Below, piece after piece: positions 13,036-25,109 of a stretch of DNA of 64,000 nt; position 1 is the stretch's first letter; each line of letters starts with the position of its first letter. Under the pieces are notes generated by a model. The model was not told the origin of the DNA. It saw only the letters and a program-made list of their open reading frames with translations, and ran no database searches. The position numbers and the translations under genes are program-made. The stretch covers positions 30,527,900-30,591,899 of the forward strand of contig NC_083638.1 in NCBI RefSeq assembly GCF_963576545.1, read 5' to 3'. This stretch comes from Limanda limanda. Its lineage: Eukaryota; Chordata; Actinopteri; Pleuronectiformes; Pleuronectidae.

Positions 13036-13350
13036 ATAAGATCAGACTTTAATGATCCCTGTGAGGAAATTGGGTTGTTGCAGCAGCCCAGGGAAGAATA
13101 TACTGTAGATAAGAACAGAACAGATATAGATTATTTTGAAAAAAAAGAAGAAAAAAACAAATATTAAGTAATAACAATGCAGGAACATAGTGACAATAAT
13201 ACCAAAGATAAATATGTAAAGACAAAGCATCTTCAGTGACACAGAGAAAATAATGCAGGTCATGTGCGTGACAGGGAATCAGATTGTGTTTGTCAGACGA
13301 GTTGCAGAGTAGTGCGGAGCGCAGCAGATCAAGTTTGGATAGAAGCATTT
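13036..13350 (-). mobile_element. LINE-type 3' end on the minus strand
   Basis: Read on the minus strand, the end at 13036-13085 contains caatttcctcacagggatc followed by attaaagtctgatcttatc, a pattern typical of the 3' terminus of teleost non-LTR retrotransposons that end in TTATC-like repeats. The upstream 250 bp (to about 13350) may be the 3' UTR of the same insertion, including a T-rich tract at 13130-13165. No reverse transcriptase coding sequence remains. The clade cannot be assigned from the tail alone. Confidence 0.5.
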
Positions 13351-14568
13351 TTGTTAGTCTAAAATCAACCCGTGAATTGTTTGCCCTAAGTGCTTACAAT
13401 ATCTACAAAATCATGTTTGCAAAAACAGTAGGTAAGGGAGTGTACTGAGTCCAATTGGCATGACAGAGGCAGACGACTACTTAAACCTTTACAGGTTTTA
13501 AAGTAGCCCTTCTGCTCTTCAATTTCTTAACTTTCATAAAAAGATAAGGAAAGATACTATCTCTGTTAATATTCATGAGCAGCTTCATTTTCAGCCTCTG
13601 CAAAAACCCTCAGCTCACTCTCACTGAGGCAAAGTGAAACAAAGAGGAGTTCGAAAAGAAAAGGATTGGCACCATGATAGCTTTCAGAACAGTTAAATGT
13701 TTTATCATGACCAGTGTATTGGCATCTGATAAACCTTCAATCTCTGGCTCTATTACTTCGTCTGGACTTCCTGGATTGAATTCAATGACCAGCACTGCAC
13801 TGCCTTTTTTTATTCGATAACTTGCACACGGATACACGCAGGTATCACTTTATTGTAGTGGGTATAATATTAACAGATTAACAGACATTGACCTCTGAGA
13901 CCATGTGCATGTTGTATGAGATGTTTGACTTGATGACAGCATTTCTTCACTGAACATTTCAAAATAGTCTGCTCAGAAGACACCAGAAACCAAACTGAAA
14001 CTTGTAAATTGAAAATGTAATTTAATATTCACACAATCAAAGGACCTCTTCAGTTTTGCCAGTTTAGAATAAGATAAATCAGGTTTTATTGTTTCCATGA
14101 CATTATCGACGGTCTGGTCTGAAATTCCTATTGTGATGGAAAAGCAAAAAATATAAAAAAAGACATTAAATCAACTTATATTCTCTAAATGACTCAATGC
14201 AAATATTCAAATTATGTTAGTTTGAAGTTAATGCAACTTTATTGAATTAAGCTTTTAATGAAATAAAACATAAAAGTATAAAAAATAAAAATAACACACA
14301 CTAACATACTTTGCAGCACACATCGGAGAGTGAAGACTCTCCAGGGACTCCATTTGTGTAGGCTTAGGTGTAGGAGCCTATTCACCGTAATATATGAAGT
14401 TTAATGAACTCATTTTCAGTTAAATTATTTGAGATCACATTTTTAAGTTAAACAAACGTATTGACTGTGTAAGAAAAAGACACACCACTGTGTGCAAATG
14501 AATGGATTAAGGGTCTGAAAGCTTGTGTTACAATTTTTTTGATTTATTTTTTTTGGTCCTGCTTTAAG
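13351..14568. other. Unannotated AT-rich DNA
   Basis: No gene recognised. 14140-14300 is rich in A and in ATAAAA words. A 75-codon minus frame at 13610-13837 has no motif. Confidence 0.4.
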
Positions 14569-14581
14569 CACACACACACAT

Positions 14582-14673
<92 letters not shown>
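14569..14673. repeat. Long (CA)n microsatellite
   Basis: About 50 CA units with one TG interruption near 14581 and one AAA interruption near the end. It generates spurious poly-TH and poly-CV frames on both strands. Confidence 0.97.
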
Positions 14674-14674
<1 letters not shown>

Positions 14675-14719
14675 GCATGGCTGAACGAGTGGCATACAGA
14701 GGGACACTCAACAGCAGGG

Positions 14720-14965
14720 ATGACTGATGAGCGATGATGATGTCATCAGCGAGTGCCAATCCGGATCAGGGTAGTGGCTCAGTGCCAGGCGGGGGGGTGG
14801 CCTCGGCAACCAGATGCCAAGGCAACAATGCCACTCAGCCAATCAATGAGGGGAGGCGCAGTGCTGGAGCATGGCAGATGCACTCTGGAGGGAGCTGTGG
14901 AGTTAACATATTAGGAGCATTTGCAGCCATCTTAAATATAGCCTCTTTATCATTCCTCTAATGCC
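14720..14965. promoter_or_regulatory. Candidate conserved non-coding element
   Basis: A balanced-composition stretch, free of repeats, between two microsatellites. It holds ccaaggcaacaatgcc, a CCAAT-like word in cagccaatcaatgagg, and an AT-rich tail taacatattaggagcatt. Fish developmental enhancers often look like this, but I cannot align it. It is listed so a reader can test it; it is inference only. Confidence 0.2.
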
Positions 14966-15447
14966 TGTGTGTTTAAGGAAATCTTATCTTAACACATTCA
15001 CACTGTCAAATTATAGAAATGTGTCATGTTCAGTGCATTTCAGGAGTCTGTTTTGGTAACCTGCATTTCTGCCTATGGTACATGACCTGTATGCAGTCAG
15101 ACGGGTGAAAATAATACATTTTACATTTTATACATGCAGAGCAAAGTTGAGAGTGGAAGATCAAGAAAAGCTATTCAACTTCCCATCCGTAAGCAGTATT
15201 TTGGTTTGCTAGGATTGCCTTAACATTAACAATGTGGACTGATGTGCTTTTTTACTTGGAATTCTGTTCAATAGGTCCTGAAATAGAAAAAACTCTGACT
15301 ATTCATTTTGCGTGAGTCACATGGACCCAGATCAGGAAATCAAATTCTTATGACGGACATGATAATGAAGGGCTCAAGAAGAAATAACAGAAAATAAGAC
15401 TGAGACTTCACATAGTTTTTCTATGCCATAAAAGATGCACACACTCA

Positions 15448-15448
<1 letters not shown>
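14966..15448. other. Unannotated non-coding DNA
   Basis: No recognisable feature before the CA array that begins at 15449. Confidence 0.4.

Positions 15449-15497
<49 letters not shown>
15449..15497. repeat. (CA)n microsatellite
   Basis: About 24 AC units, uninterrupted, ending in catacag. Confidence 0.95.
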
Positions 15498-15501
<4 letters not shown>

Positions 15502-16385
15502 GAACCTATGATTGGAGATCATTTTAAGAGTGTGTCCTTAATAATTCACCTGAATTCAGGTCATTCAGAGTGATACTAACAATGGTGTGATCAGCATGTT
15601 AGACAGACAGACAAGTGGATCATAGATGGGCAGATACACAAATGAATGAATATACATTATTAATCAAGGGTCTCTGTTGAGAGACAGATATTTTAGGAAA
15701 GCAGATATGTGGCTGCAATGAAAAACTAAACTGATATGAAACATTTTGTCATCAGTAACGCAAAGTAAATGACCCATTGACTGCTTTCATTACTCTTGTC
15801 TCACATTCCAAACCAACCTGCAGTGCTAAGCCGATTCATCTACAGCGTCTCTGTTAATCACACAAGAGCATATGCATTAGACATAATTATGCCGCTGCAT
15901 TTTAATAGCACACAGTGTATCATTTAAAACACAGCTACAGATGTGAGTCGGACCACCATGCTTTTAAAACAAGAGCACGTTTGTAAATCCAGCCTGGTAC
16001 ACAAATTAAATACGGCTCTCCCTACAATGTAATGGACACTTGATCTTTGCGGAGGATCGTAACATGATAGTATGAAAATGCACGACAGAAAATATAACAT
16101 CAAAATAGCAATTTTATACTTAAATTAATCATTTTTCTCTGTATCACACTGGCAATGTGTTCAATTTGCTGCTGTTGTGTTTTCTCTCTCTCTCTATCTC
16201 GCTAGGTAGGAGCCCTGAGCAGCAGAACCAGTAGCGGTGAACAGTTAATAGTGGCGCTGCAATAACAATAAAATGTCATCAATCTGTGGGCGCCTCCTGC
16301 CTCTGTCACACCAAGTTTGTACAGAGTAATGACATTAGAACCAGAGTAGCAGGCATGCTGCTCTCTTAAAGGCACCGCGCCTCCC
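15498..16385. other. Unannotated DNA, possibly regulatory in part
   Basis: No gene recognised. 15860-15935 contains AT-rich, homeodomain-type words (gcattagacataattatgcc) in complex sequence and might be regulatory. A CT run occurs at 16180-16200. Confidence 0.3.
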
Positions 16386-16410
16386 AAACAAACAAACAAA
16401 CAAACAAACA
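16386..16410. repeat. (AAAC)n microsatellite
   Basis: Six AAAC units. On the minus strand they encode the VCLFVCLF stretch that inflates a spurious 236-codon frame at 16202-16912. Confidence 0.95.
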
Positions 16411-17199
16411 CCACACCCAGGGAGCATAATGTGGGCGATGAAATAAGGAAGAGGGGGATAGAGAGCAGAGTGGAGGAGTAGAGAGGGAGGAGATAGAACA
16501 CGGCACAAAGGGATAAGGGCAGATAAATACTTGATCCTGCAGTAGCCATTTTTAAACTCAACTCTAACAGAAATTTGCACATACAGCTCATTTGAAGCGA
16601 AGTCAGGTGTCTGATAAATATATTAGTTTGGCAGGAAACTGATCTCAGCAATCCAGAGGAATATACTGCTGATTCACAGGTTTCTCTCACTAATGTAAAA
16701 AAAAAGAATTGAAAAAGCTTCATTAACAAAACAGCGGTCGACCAGCCTATCAGCATTGTAATGTGATTACAGAGAATATAGGTAACAGCAGGAAGTAGGA
16801 CCAGCACATACCTGGCAACTTGTTCTTGTGCTAATGTTTTCCTCTCAGGGCGTTTTAGTTTGACCGCTTCGTTGTAAACTTTAACAGTGCTGCCACGTGA
16901 CACTACACACATGTGGACAGCTGTGGATGTGTGTTAAGGCTCAACGCAAAACTTGCGTGGCTGTTAACGTTAAATTTAAACAAGCAACTAAAAACAAAGC
17001 CTTCTTCATAAATGGACAGAGGGAAGAGGAAATAATGATCATACGATTCTATTAACAGATTATAACAGGAAGTGGTCCCTGGTTCTGAGGTCAGTGCATT
17101 ATGCATTACGTTGATTACGGCCAGTATTGGTGCATGTCATGTGCTCATACCCAAACCTTACTGGAAATGACTTTGATACTAAAGATGTTTTTCGCTGTT

Positions 17200-17201
<2 letters not shown>
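16411..17201. other. Unannotated non-coding DNA
   Basis: No gene recognised. Purine-rich at 16446-16500. Confidence 0.4.

Positions 17202-17230
<29 letters not shown>
17202..17230. repeat. (TG)n microsatellite
   Basis: About 14 TG units followed by catgcatgc, a small palindrome. Confidence 0.95.
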
Positions 17231-17717
17231 CATGCATGCTTTTGCAATGGTCTGTCTGTGTATGTTTTTTGTGCCAATGTGGGCTCATTGGGGTGTTCTG
17301 ACTAGAATCCATCTGCGTGCCCACTGCTGACACATTAGCCAAGAGCCTCCATCAGTGACATACCCACTTGAGGGACGGGGGCTGGAGGGTGGCAGAAGGG
17401 TGTGTATGCCGTGTGTGTGCGTTATTGTAAAAGAAGGAGGGAGGCTGGATGAGAGACAGAGACAGAGGGGAGGTACTGGCCAGGCGACATTAACCCTGCG
17501 TTGCCTGAGGCCAAGCCGTGCCACTGATCCTGTTTCTAATTCACCCCTGCTGGCAGCCCTAATGCCAGCCACAACCAGTTACCACACAATCTGCTCAGGG
17601 GACTGCCCAGCCCTGTTCAGCACTACACCCACTTCTACATAAACTGGGCAGAGCTATGCATAATGATTAGCATCCTGCTTAGGCCTCATGTCTCCTCACA
17701 CCGAGAGGAATTTCTGA
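17231..17717. other. Unannotated non-coding DNA
   Basis: Overlapping frames of 95 codons occur on both strands at 17285-17642, but neither has a motif. Such mirrored open frames are expected in GC-richer DNA. Confidence 0.4.
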
Positions 17718-17739
17718 TAATATATATATATATATATAT
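17718..17739. repeat. (TA)n microsatellite
   Basis: About 10 TA units. Confidence 0.9.
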
Positions 17740-19435
17740 TGACTTTACAAATTTTAAAATACATAATCTCTTTATTACCTCAAGCCTAATTTTACTTTGT
17801 ATTGTTCTTATCTTCCAGCTTTATCCTCTGATATAATTAAAAACTGTGAGAATTCAAATTTTTTGCTTTCCTTTCCCTACACGGATCCTTTAAGACACAG
17901 TGAACTTTCATTGTTTTTCTACGGGAGTGCAGGACCACAATCATACATCTGTTTAATTGAATGGCAATCCAAAACAATTTGGTAATTTAGTTCTTGTTTT
18001 ACACCACTTGTGTTGACTGTGTAATTTGTATCATGTTGTAGTTCATAATTTGCTGTCACCTTGTCTTAATCTGCTCCTATTTGGCCTCCTCTCATCAGCA
18101 GCCTGCCTGTTAGCCACTATTCATGTAAGCATCTCTTCATTTCCCTCCCTCCCTGCTGCGTCTCACTCGCTCTCCCTCACTCTGTTTTCACATTAAGCCA
18201 GGATCCTGCTTTTTGTTTTGTTCTGGCACTAACTGCCACAACAACTTAAGAAATGGTGACGAGAGCAGATCAATATTGAAAAAGACCACATTTTTGGTAG
18301 TTACAAAGGTTGAGAGTATGAGTCTATCAAAGTTGAAACAACCCTCTGCCATTTGTCAGCTGTGAGGTGCAGACTGGGTATTGTAGTAAGACGGGACCAT
18401 CCACCCCTGTTTTCCCCAACCTGAACCCAAGTTGAGCTGTGACTTATTGTGCTGCTGTGAAATCTACATAAGTGGCTAATTACAGAGCACAGATTAAAAC
18501 CAAAACGTGGAAGAAGAATTTCTCACAGGTACAGGAACATACCTCTGCCAGGACCAAACCATTCTACGTGTGTCTGTCTAGCTCTTAAAACAAAAGACAG
18601 ATATAGGGGATTTCGTAATGAAGCTCTGAATAATGGGAGTTCTCTTCACCACCTCTGTCATCATGGCAGTCTGTTTCTCCTGCTGAGGATTCCTTAAGTG
18701 TCAAGGTTTTGAGTTGCGGTAAAATTACAGAAATCTTCAACTCTCCAAAACAAATGGAAAATCTGACTACATCCAGTTAAACACTGAATAAAGCAGCAAC
18801 ATGTTAAAAATAATTGTTTCTCTAACACTGACACTGTTATTGTTTTGATTGAGAGAGCCCATACAGAACTGCAGAAATATTCATACTATGCATTTAACTG
18901 AGGGTCCTGACCTGTATCATGATTTTACTGAGCACTAATAAAATGCTGGGCGGGTGTATGTAGTCCTTTGTTGTCTGATCCTGTCATTGTGATAAAATGT
19001 CTAACGTATTCATTGTTTGTCCACCAATACACTCACTGAGTCACTAGCTTTGTGTCAGCTTGGGGCAACAGCATTGATAATCCTTTGAAAAAACTTGTTG
19101 TGAAAAGAATAAGTGTTATACAAACCCGCTTCTAGCAGTGTAACAGCAGTGCTGTCTACTCTTGGTAACGGCCAATTCATACTATACATTTCCACACTTC
19201 TGCCAGTCTGCTTTAGTCCATGTGACTGGCCAAGTAATTTTCAGGTTCTGCACAGACATCGATGCCCATGGGAGAGGCTGTGTAAAATGATCTGGTGTCA
19301 GTTACATTTTTATTTTTGATATTTAAATCAATAAAAGAGCCAAAACAACAAAAATAATGACCTCTTCTTGCTGTAATTACCTCTGTTTGTACATCTATTA
19401 GGATTAAGCAAAGACTACCAAACCAAATTCATTGG
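17740..19435. other. Unannotated non-coding DNA
   Basis: No gene, RNA or transposon recognised. A CCCT-rich pyrimidine tract lies near 18140-18180. Confidence 0.4.
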
Positions 19436-19545
19436 AAGAATCCAGATCAGGGGCCTGTCCAGGAACTTTTCTTCACTTTCTTTAACATTGTGGGTGTTCT
19501 GGAACATTTTCATTGACGTCTCAGAGAATAATGAATGGATGCTTA
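19436..19545 (+). mobile_element. Short teleost element, family X copy 2 (fragment)
   Basis: This is an internal fragment of the same family as 3875-4154 and 50330-50631. Shared blocks are atccagatcaggggcctg (compare the ggatcagggggcgg block of the 50-kb copy read on the minus strand), cttcactttctttaacatt, cattttcattgacgtctcag and aataatgaatggatgct. Both ends are missing. Confidence 0.7.
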
Positions 19546-19980
19546 TGAGCCGGCTTCTTTTCCTACTGTTTCTTTATTTCACAGCAGCGTCAAACAACAC
19601 TACGGTGCATTACCTGGAATTAAGTGAGGATTGGGAAATGTGCAGTCAGGGAAAGCCCAAATGATCAGGATAAACAAGGACTCTCAATTATAATGTGAAT
19701 GAAACATACACATCATAGTGCACGTGGTCCATTGTAATGGGCAACAGTGGGGAAACTGAAAGACTTTTATAACTTCACCAGTCTCAACTTTTACTAAAAT
19801 CACAGTCAAGGCTCGTCATGTTTCCTTTTAGAATAAAATACACCAAGTACTGTATGTATGTATGTAATCATTCTTATTTAAAATATGCCAATCATTTCAA
19901 CAGATAATAGAAAAATAAAAGAATCTACGAAATAAATTATACTTCTAACTGTACCTACCAAAAAAGTATTTGTAGGCTGC
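19546..19980. other. Unannotated DNA with a short (TATG)n patch
   Basis: No gene recognised. A small (GTAT)n run lies at about 19851-19865. Confidence 0.4.
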
Positions 19981-19985
19981 TCTCT

Positions 19986-20082
<97 letters not shown>
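19981..20082. repeat. Long (CT)n homopyrimidine microsatellite
   Basis: About 50 CT units with one TT interruption near 19989. One strand is all pyrimidine and mirror-symmetric, so intramolecular triplex formation is possible. It accounts for the poly-RE frame on the minus strand. Confidence 0.97.
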
Positions 20083-20084
<2 letters not shown>

Positions 20085-20943
20085 TCACTCTCACACACCA
20101 GGTGCAGAATATCACAAGATGAACGTTAATGTAAATCATGTTTGTCTGAATGACACTGGGCCGTCATCCTGACCGAGAGGTGAAGACAGAAATGTTCTAT
20201 AATTTAACTTGTAAGAAGACAGATGAATCTCTCTAATTCTGCATCATCCTGTTACTCCACGACGACGTCAGTGCACGCAGTGTTTGGTAAACAGCCTTTT
20301 CAACAGGACTCTGTTTCACACGTTTATTCCGGGTTGGCTGACAGTGCCTGCACTATGCTAATTTCCCCTCTGTGATTCGCGCAAGACTAAAAGTTTAAAT
20401 CCACAGATCCCTTTTACTCCGCTCTGCTAGAACTACAATTATAAGACACAATCAGTGAGTCGTCTTCTTACTTGGCTGTGTTTAGCAGTAGTATTGTACT
20501 TAGTAATTGCATGAGACACTTTCAAGGGAATCAAAGTATATATTTGAGAGAGATGGAGAGTCAAATGGAATTTCCTCAGGCACTGTTAAGGAACTTAATC
20601 CTTTATTTAATCAAGCATAGCCCTTAACACAAAAAAACACACAATGATTTATCCTTCAAGGAACACAGGCAGCAAAACACTGAAATAAGAAGGTGACACT
20701 GAATATCTTGAGATACTTTTGTTCTCAAATCTTTCGTCAAATCTATTAGATAAGCATTCAAATGTTCACTTGTATTTTCATGTCTTTGTTCTTGGTCGTT
20801 TAATTAATTTACTGAGGGATCAAAGCTGAATACAAACTACTCTCAGTGATCTTAAACAAGCAGGTCCTCAACAAAAGCCCTCTCACTATTAAAAGTCAAT
20901 GATTTTTTTTAAAACATGAACAGCAGAGTGCGATGCAAAGTCA

Positions 20944-20946
<3 letters not shown>
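20083..20946. other. Unannotated non-coding DNA
   Basis: No recognisable feature. Confidence 0.4.
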
Positions 20947-20992
<46 letters not shown>

Positions 20993-21089
20993 GCGTGTGA
21001 GTGTGCGTGTGTGTGGCTGAGCTCAGTAGGAAGGCCCCATGCTTCCCTCTCTTCACCATGTCACACACACACACACAAACACAAACACA
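20947..21089. repeat. (TG)n and (CA)n microsatellites in inverted arrangement
   Basis: A TG array at 20947-21015 is followed, after about 45 bp of unique sequence, by a CA array at 21062-21089 on the same strand. The two arrays are complementary and could pair as a hairpin with a loop of about 45 nt. Confidence 0.9.
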
Positions 21090-22548
21090 TTTGCGCTCTT
21101 CATGTAACGGGTGTGTGGGGTGGAGGGGGTATGTTGGTTGCCTTGGAAACACTTCAGTCCAGATAATTATTACTGTAACTGTGTCTGCACACCCCACCTA
21201 TACCAGAAATGGATCATAAATTAGAATCACTGAGTGGCAGCCTTCTGTCAGGGCCGTCTGCTCCCTGCTGCCACCCACTGGGCGGCGGGGGCAGTGTGGG
21301 ACCCAACCTGAAGCCGTATCTGTTAAGTGGAGTTGCTCGACTTCACTTCTGTGTCTCATCTCACTGCCCTCGCCTGAACTGATACAGAAAAAAACCCTAC
21401 GTCTCCTTTTTCTGTTGTTTTTTTCTTTTTTAGTAAATCATCTTTTTTACTGTGAATGTCAAACCCGGATGACAATAACAATCATTTAAAAACATTAATG
21501 GCAGAATGGAAATATGGCATCATGCTGAATCTGTTTAAATATTTACAAAGGCCTATTCCCATGGCCCATTCCTAAGTAATCAAAAAACAATTAAATATTC
21601 TTCCCGGTTGAAAGTCGCTGTTTTGTTTGTTTGTTTTTAAAACAAAATAATTCAGTGCCTTATAGAAGGACTCTGGGATTGAGTAGTAATTGCAAAGTGA
21701 GCGCCCTACTTTTTCTCTCCCCCTTTGTGAGAACTGGGAAGGAACAACCAAAAAATGGAAAACAAGGGGGGAGAAAAAAATGAATACACAAACAAAAAAT
21801 AGATTAAAGTAGCATTAAGAATATAAACTAGCAGCCAAAGGAAATAAGATAATTGCCTGACTGCGTATTTATCATGTCCTTTGTTTAGCAATCAAATTCC
21901 ACAAACTGATGATTTTCTGGCCTTCAGTGTGATCGCTGCAGCGTGCAGTTTTGTGCAGACTTTTATTCACAGAAGTTACTGGCACTTTCTTTAACTCCCT
22001 TTCTCCGTCTCCCTCTTTGCATTTGAAACTGGAAACTACTCATCACATTCCATAACACGGCGTAACAGGAACCTGCCTTTACATTAGCGGCTAAACAGCT
22101 GATTTTAATTCAGCTTCTTGCTATGAAGTGTTTTCCGATCGGAGACGAGTCTGCGACAGAGGTCTCCACCACACCGCCAATTACTGCTACGATGCAACCG
22201 CCTTAAATCAGCTTCCGTTTATGAATGTAACTTCAACCGCAGCGGTCAGATTACTGTAAGGCAGCAGGTTTAAAAGCCAAACCTCAACAGAAATTCAGGT
22301 TTCATATCTGGTGTCAACTCTGCTCTCCCCCCTCTGTTTTAAAAATGAGATGCCACAGCGTTTTACTTCCTGCAGCCACTCAAAGATGAGCAGCAAAGTT
22401 TCCGGGTGTTCAAATGACCTCAGCATTATGATTGTAACTCTGCAGAAAGCTTGGCAATAAAACCTTTTAATCATCAGTTGTTGTTTCTGCTGGAATCCCG
22501 GTCCATTTCTTTTTCAAAGCACAGACGGTGTCACACACAGAGATACAA
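21090..22548. other. Unannotated non-coding DNA
   Basis: No gene recognised. 22075-22265 is complex sequence with ttaattcagcttcttgc and similar words that could be regulatory. Nothing is definite. Confidence 0.35.
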
Positions 22549-22564
22549 ACACACACACATACAT

Positions 22565-22597
<33 letters not shown>
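22549..22597. repeat. (CA)n microsatellite
   Basis: About 23 CA units with a catacatg interruption near 22559. Confidence 0.95.
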
Positions 22598-22599
<2 letters not shown>

Positions 22600-23702
22600 C
22601 CGAATCTCTTTCAAAATAAAGAAAAGGGAAACCTCTTCTATCCAGTTACTGAACAACTTTAAATTACACCGTCTCACAACTTCATTTCAAAAGAGGAGAT
22701 GTGGCGGTTTCAGGAGGGAGGACCTTTGAAAAGTTGATGGCATCTCATGTTAGCAGTTTACGGCCAGGGGTTTTGCTCACTGCACAACGCAAATCACAAG
22801 TGGGTTTCCTCATTAGGTGTCACCGACAGGCCACATAAAACAGAATCTACTGCCTCTCCAAAAGGCTGAGCTGCCGCCATGTAGAGGGCCCTTTTTGGTC
22901 TCCCCCCGTCCTCTCCCTCTACTCCTCATCCTCTCGTCTCTCTTCTTCTCTCTGCCATGCATATTTCAGATCAGGGATGGATGTCAGGAGGTGCGTGGGA
23001 ATTATTAATCTCAGGTTCTGAAGTTGTGGTGAGCTGTTTAAGCATTCATACTAACAAAGGGCAGCAGAGTCACGCAACTGGGCTGACAAGGCCTGTCTTT
23101 CTATCTCCATACCTCCACCTGTCTGCTGCCTCTCCTTCTCCTCCCGTCTGGAGCAGCCCACACACACTCACACACTTTTTTGGGTCTGTTTCTCTCTCAC
23201 TTCGTGCCCCTGTCTCTCTCTCCAGCTGACCTTTGGAGCCACTTAGGTTCACAAAACACCTCCAAACAGTTCCTCTCTAATGGCCCACTACTCAAACAAT
23301 CGGTAGAACGACCTGAGGAAGATGATTGATCTCTGACAAGCAGCTCGATGCATTCCTGTGAGTCATTAGATCAGCCTGGATGGAGAGAGAGGAACGGAGA
23401 GACAGAAAGAGAGAGAGAGAGAGACCTATTGGAGAATTGGTACAGCTGTGTGTACAGCCAGACCGGGCATTTATCTAATGTCAAAGCGTGCAGACAACCT
23501 TTAGTCAGGGTTTGATGCTAGAGGAGCTCTGGAATGACAACAACACTCACATCCACACTGGCATGCACAAGCTCGGGCCTCAGCGCACGCACACACACAC
23601 TCATTCCACAGAATTAAAGGATCTCATGTTCACCGATCTGCCCCGACATTAAAAACCAGTCACCGGTTTTAATGTTGCAGCTGATCGGTGTAAACTGTAC
23701 AT
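22598..23702. other. Unannotated DNA with pyrimidine-rich stretches
   Basis: No gene recognised. CT-rich patches at 22905-22955 and 23125-23225 and a short (GA)n at 23408-23423 are simple sequence. At about 23648-23674 a small hairpin (attaaaaaccagt / accggttttaat) lies just outside the large fold-back. Confidence 0.4.
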
Positions 23703-24292
23703 GTGTATGTTCACGTGTCTCAGCTCAGAGCATCTCTCAGCCTCATTCGTCCTTATTGCCCAGTGTGAAAACACGACAACAGGATCTTTAAAGAAGACAT
23801 TTCTCTTTGCCCACGCTGATCTGTTCTAATGATATTGTTTTAGTGCTGACTGCTCATGTGAATGTGTGTGTGTTAAAAATGTTCTTATACAATGTGTGTA
23901 TATCTCAGTCTTCTTTTCCTCACTGTATGATATTATATATGATGTATATGATATATATACAGTATATGATATATATATAATATGTAATATATATATATCA
24001 TATATCATATGTGTATATAACACATCATATACATACATTTATATATATTAATGTTATGGCTGATTGGTTCACAGAATGCTCAAATTCAATTGATCTGAAA
24101 GAAGGCTAAAGGCATAATTGCACACTCATACATTCACATGAGCAGTCAGAGCCAAAACAATATCAGTGAAGCAGCTCAGCGTGGGCAAAGAAAAATGTCT
24201 TCTTTAAAGATCCGCTTGTTGTGTTGTCACACTGGGAGATAAGGACGGATTAGGCTAAGAGATGCTCTGAGCTGAGACACGTAAACATACAC
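23703..24292. repeat. Large fold-back inverted repeat
   Basis: The left arm (about 23703-23872) and the right arm (about 24121-24292) are reverse complements over about 170 bp, at an estimated 85-90 percent by eye. Uninterrupted shared blocks include gtctcagctcagagcatctc, ggatctttaaagaagacatt, tctttgcccacgctga and ctgactgctcatgtgaatgt, each found as its reverse complement in the right arm. The spacer (about 23873-24120) has a core of alternating TA/TATG sequence (23930-24050) that is itself palindromic. Similarity fades immediately outside both arms. No open frame spans it. It could be a fold-back transposon with long terminal repeats or an inverted duplication made during replication. Mutations have accumulated between the arms, so it is not brand new. 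Confidence 0.9.
23930..24050. repeat. Palindromic (TA)n/TATG-rich core of the fold-back
   Basis: Runs such as atatgatatatatac and atatcatatatcatat are partly self-complementary and sit in the middle of the fold-back loop. Confidence 0.85.
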
Positions 24293-24318
24293 CAGAAACT
24301 CTCTTTCCCAACCAATCA

Positions 24319-24349
24319 ACACACATACACACACACACACACACACACA
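24319..24349. repeat. (CA)n microsatellite
   Basis: About 14 CA units with a CATACA interruption. Confidence 0.9.
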
Positions 24350-24908
24350 GGACAGTGCTGTACAGTGACAAAGCTGACTTATAGATCTGTGAACAAAAAG
24401 GTGATCCATGGGACAAGTGAATTGAAGGCCCAAATAAAAATGGTTCTCAAGTCATTTGGTGGATGTGGAACAGTAATACAGGATTGTGCGTTTGATGTAA
24501 GGTACTGGCATAAACGTGAATTTTTATAGGTTGGAGCAACATTTTAAGTTCCACTTAGATGTATGCATTCTTGTTTAAAATTGTCATAAAGGACTTATTT
24601 ATTATATAAATAGTATATAAATAATATTATATTATTAATTAAAGAAGATTCATTAAAGCCTGGATAAAATGAGTCAACAGCAATTGTTAGGCACCACAAT
24701 TTAGTTCCCCTTAAAATCACTGACCACCACTCATATGAATCAATTACAGAAAACCTTTGAAACAACCCTTCACCATGAGCTTTATTAACATTTAGAGACA
24801 AAATGAACAAAGTGTAAACATCCAAGGCTGAGGCACTAGAGGCCTTTCTCTCTGATCCTGGCACAGGAGCTTTAAACTGCCTTAATACCCAGGCCAGGCA
24901 AACCATAA
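24350..24908. other. Unannotated AT-rich DNA
   Basis: No recognisable feature. 24598-24645 is nearly pure A and T. Confidence 0.4.
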
Positions 24909-25040
24909 GCTGCTTTCAGACATGCACTGAGCTCCGCATTTCCTCCGTATTTTCTCCAGAATAGGTGCATTTGTGAATGCAAATGTCCGAGTGAGAGGCT
25001 CCGCAGTTTCTGCAGGACTTTCTCCGCCTGGCCTCATAAG
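24909..25040 (+). mobile_element. MITE-like teleost element, family Y, fragment 1
   Basis: It begins gctgctttcagacatgcac, followed by tgagctccgc and later gagtgagaggctccg and actttctccgcctgg. The same series occurs at 26791-26935 and 53708-53820. The first bases resemble the end of the elements at 35603 and 55950. There is no coding capacity, and a matching far end is not visible here. Confidence 0.65.
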
Positions 25041-25109
25041 TGTGCAAACGCTAAGATGAATGAAAATCTCGCCAGTGCTTGCTGCCCAGCTTAGAATGCA
25101 CCCAACCCA

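Noticed and set aside
16202..16912. 236-codon minus-strand open frame
   Set aside because: Its middle is translated from an (AAAC)n microsatellite, it has no recognisable domain, and a second overlapping frame is also open there. I see no splice or conservation signal.
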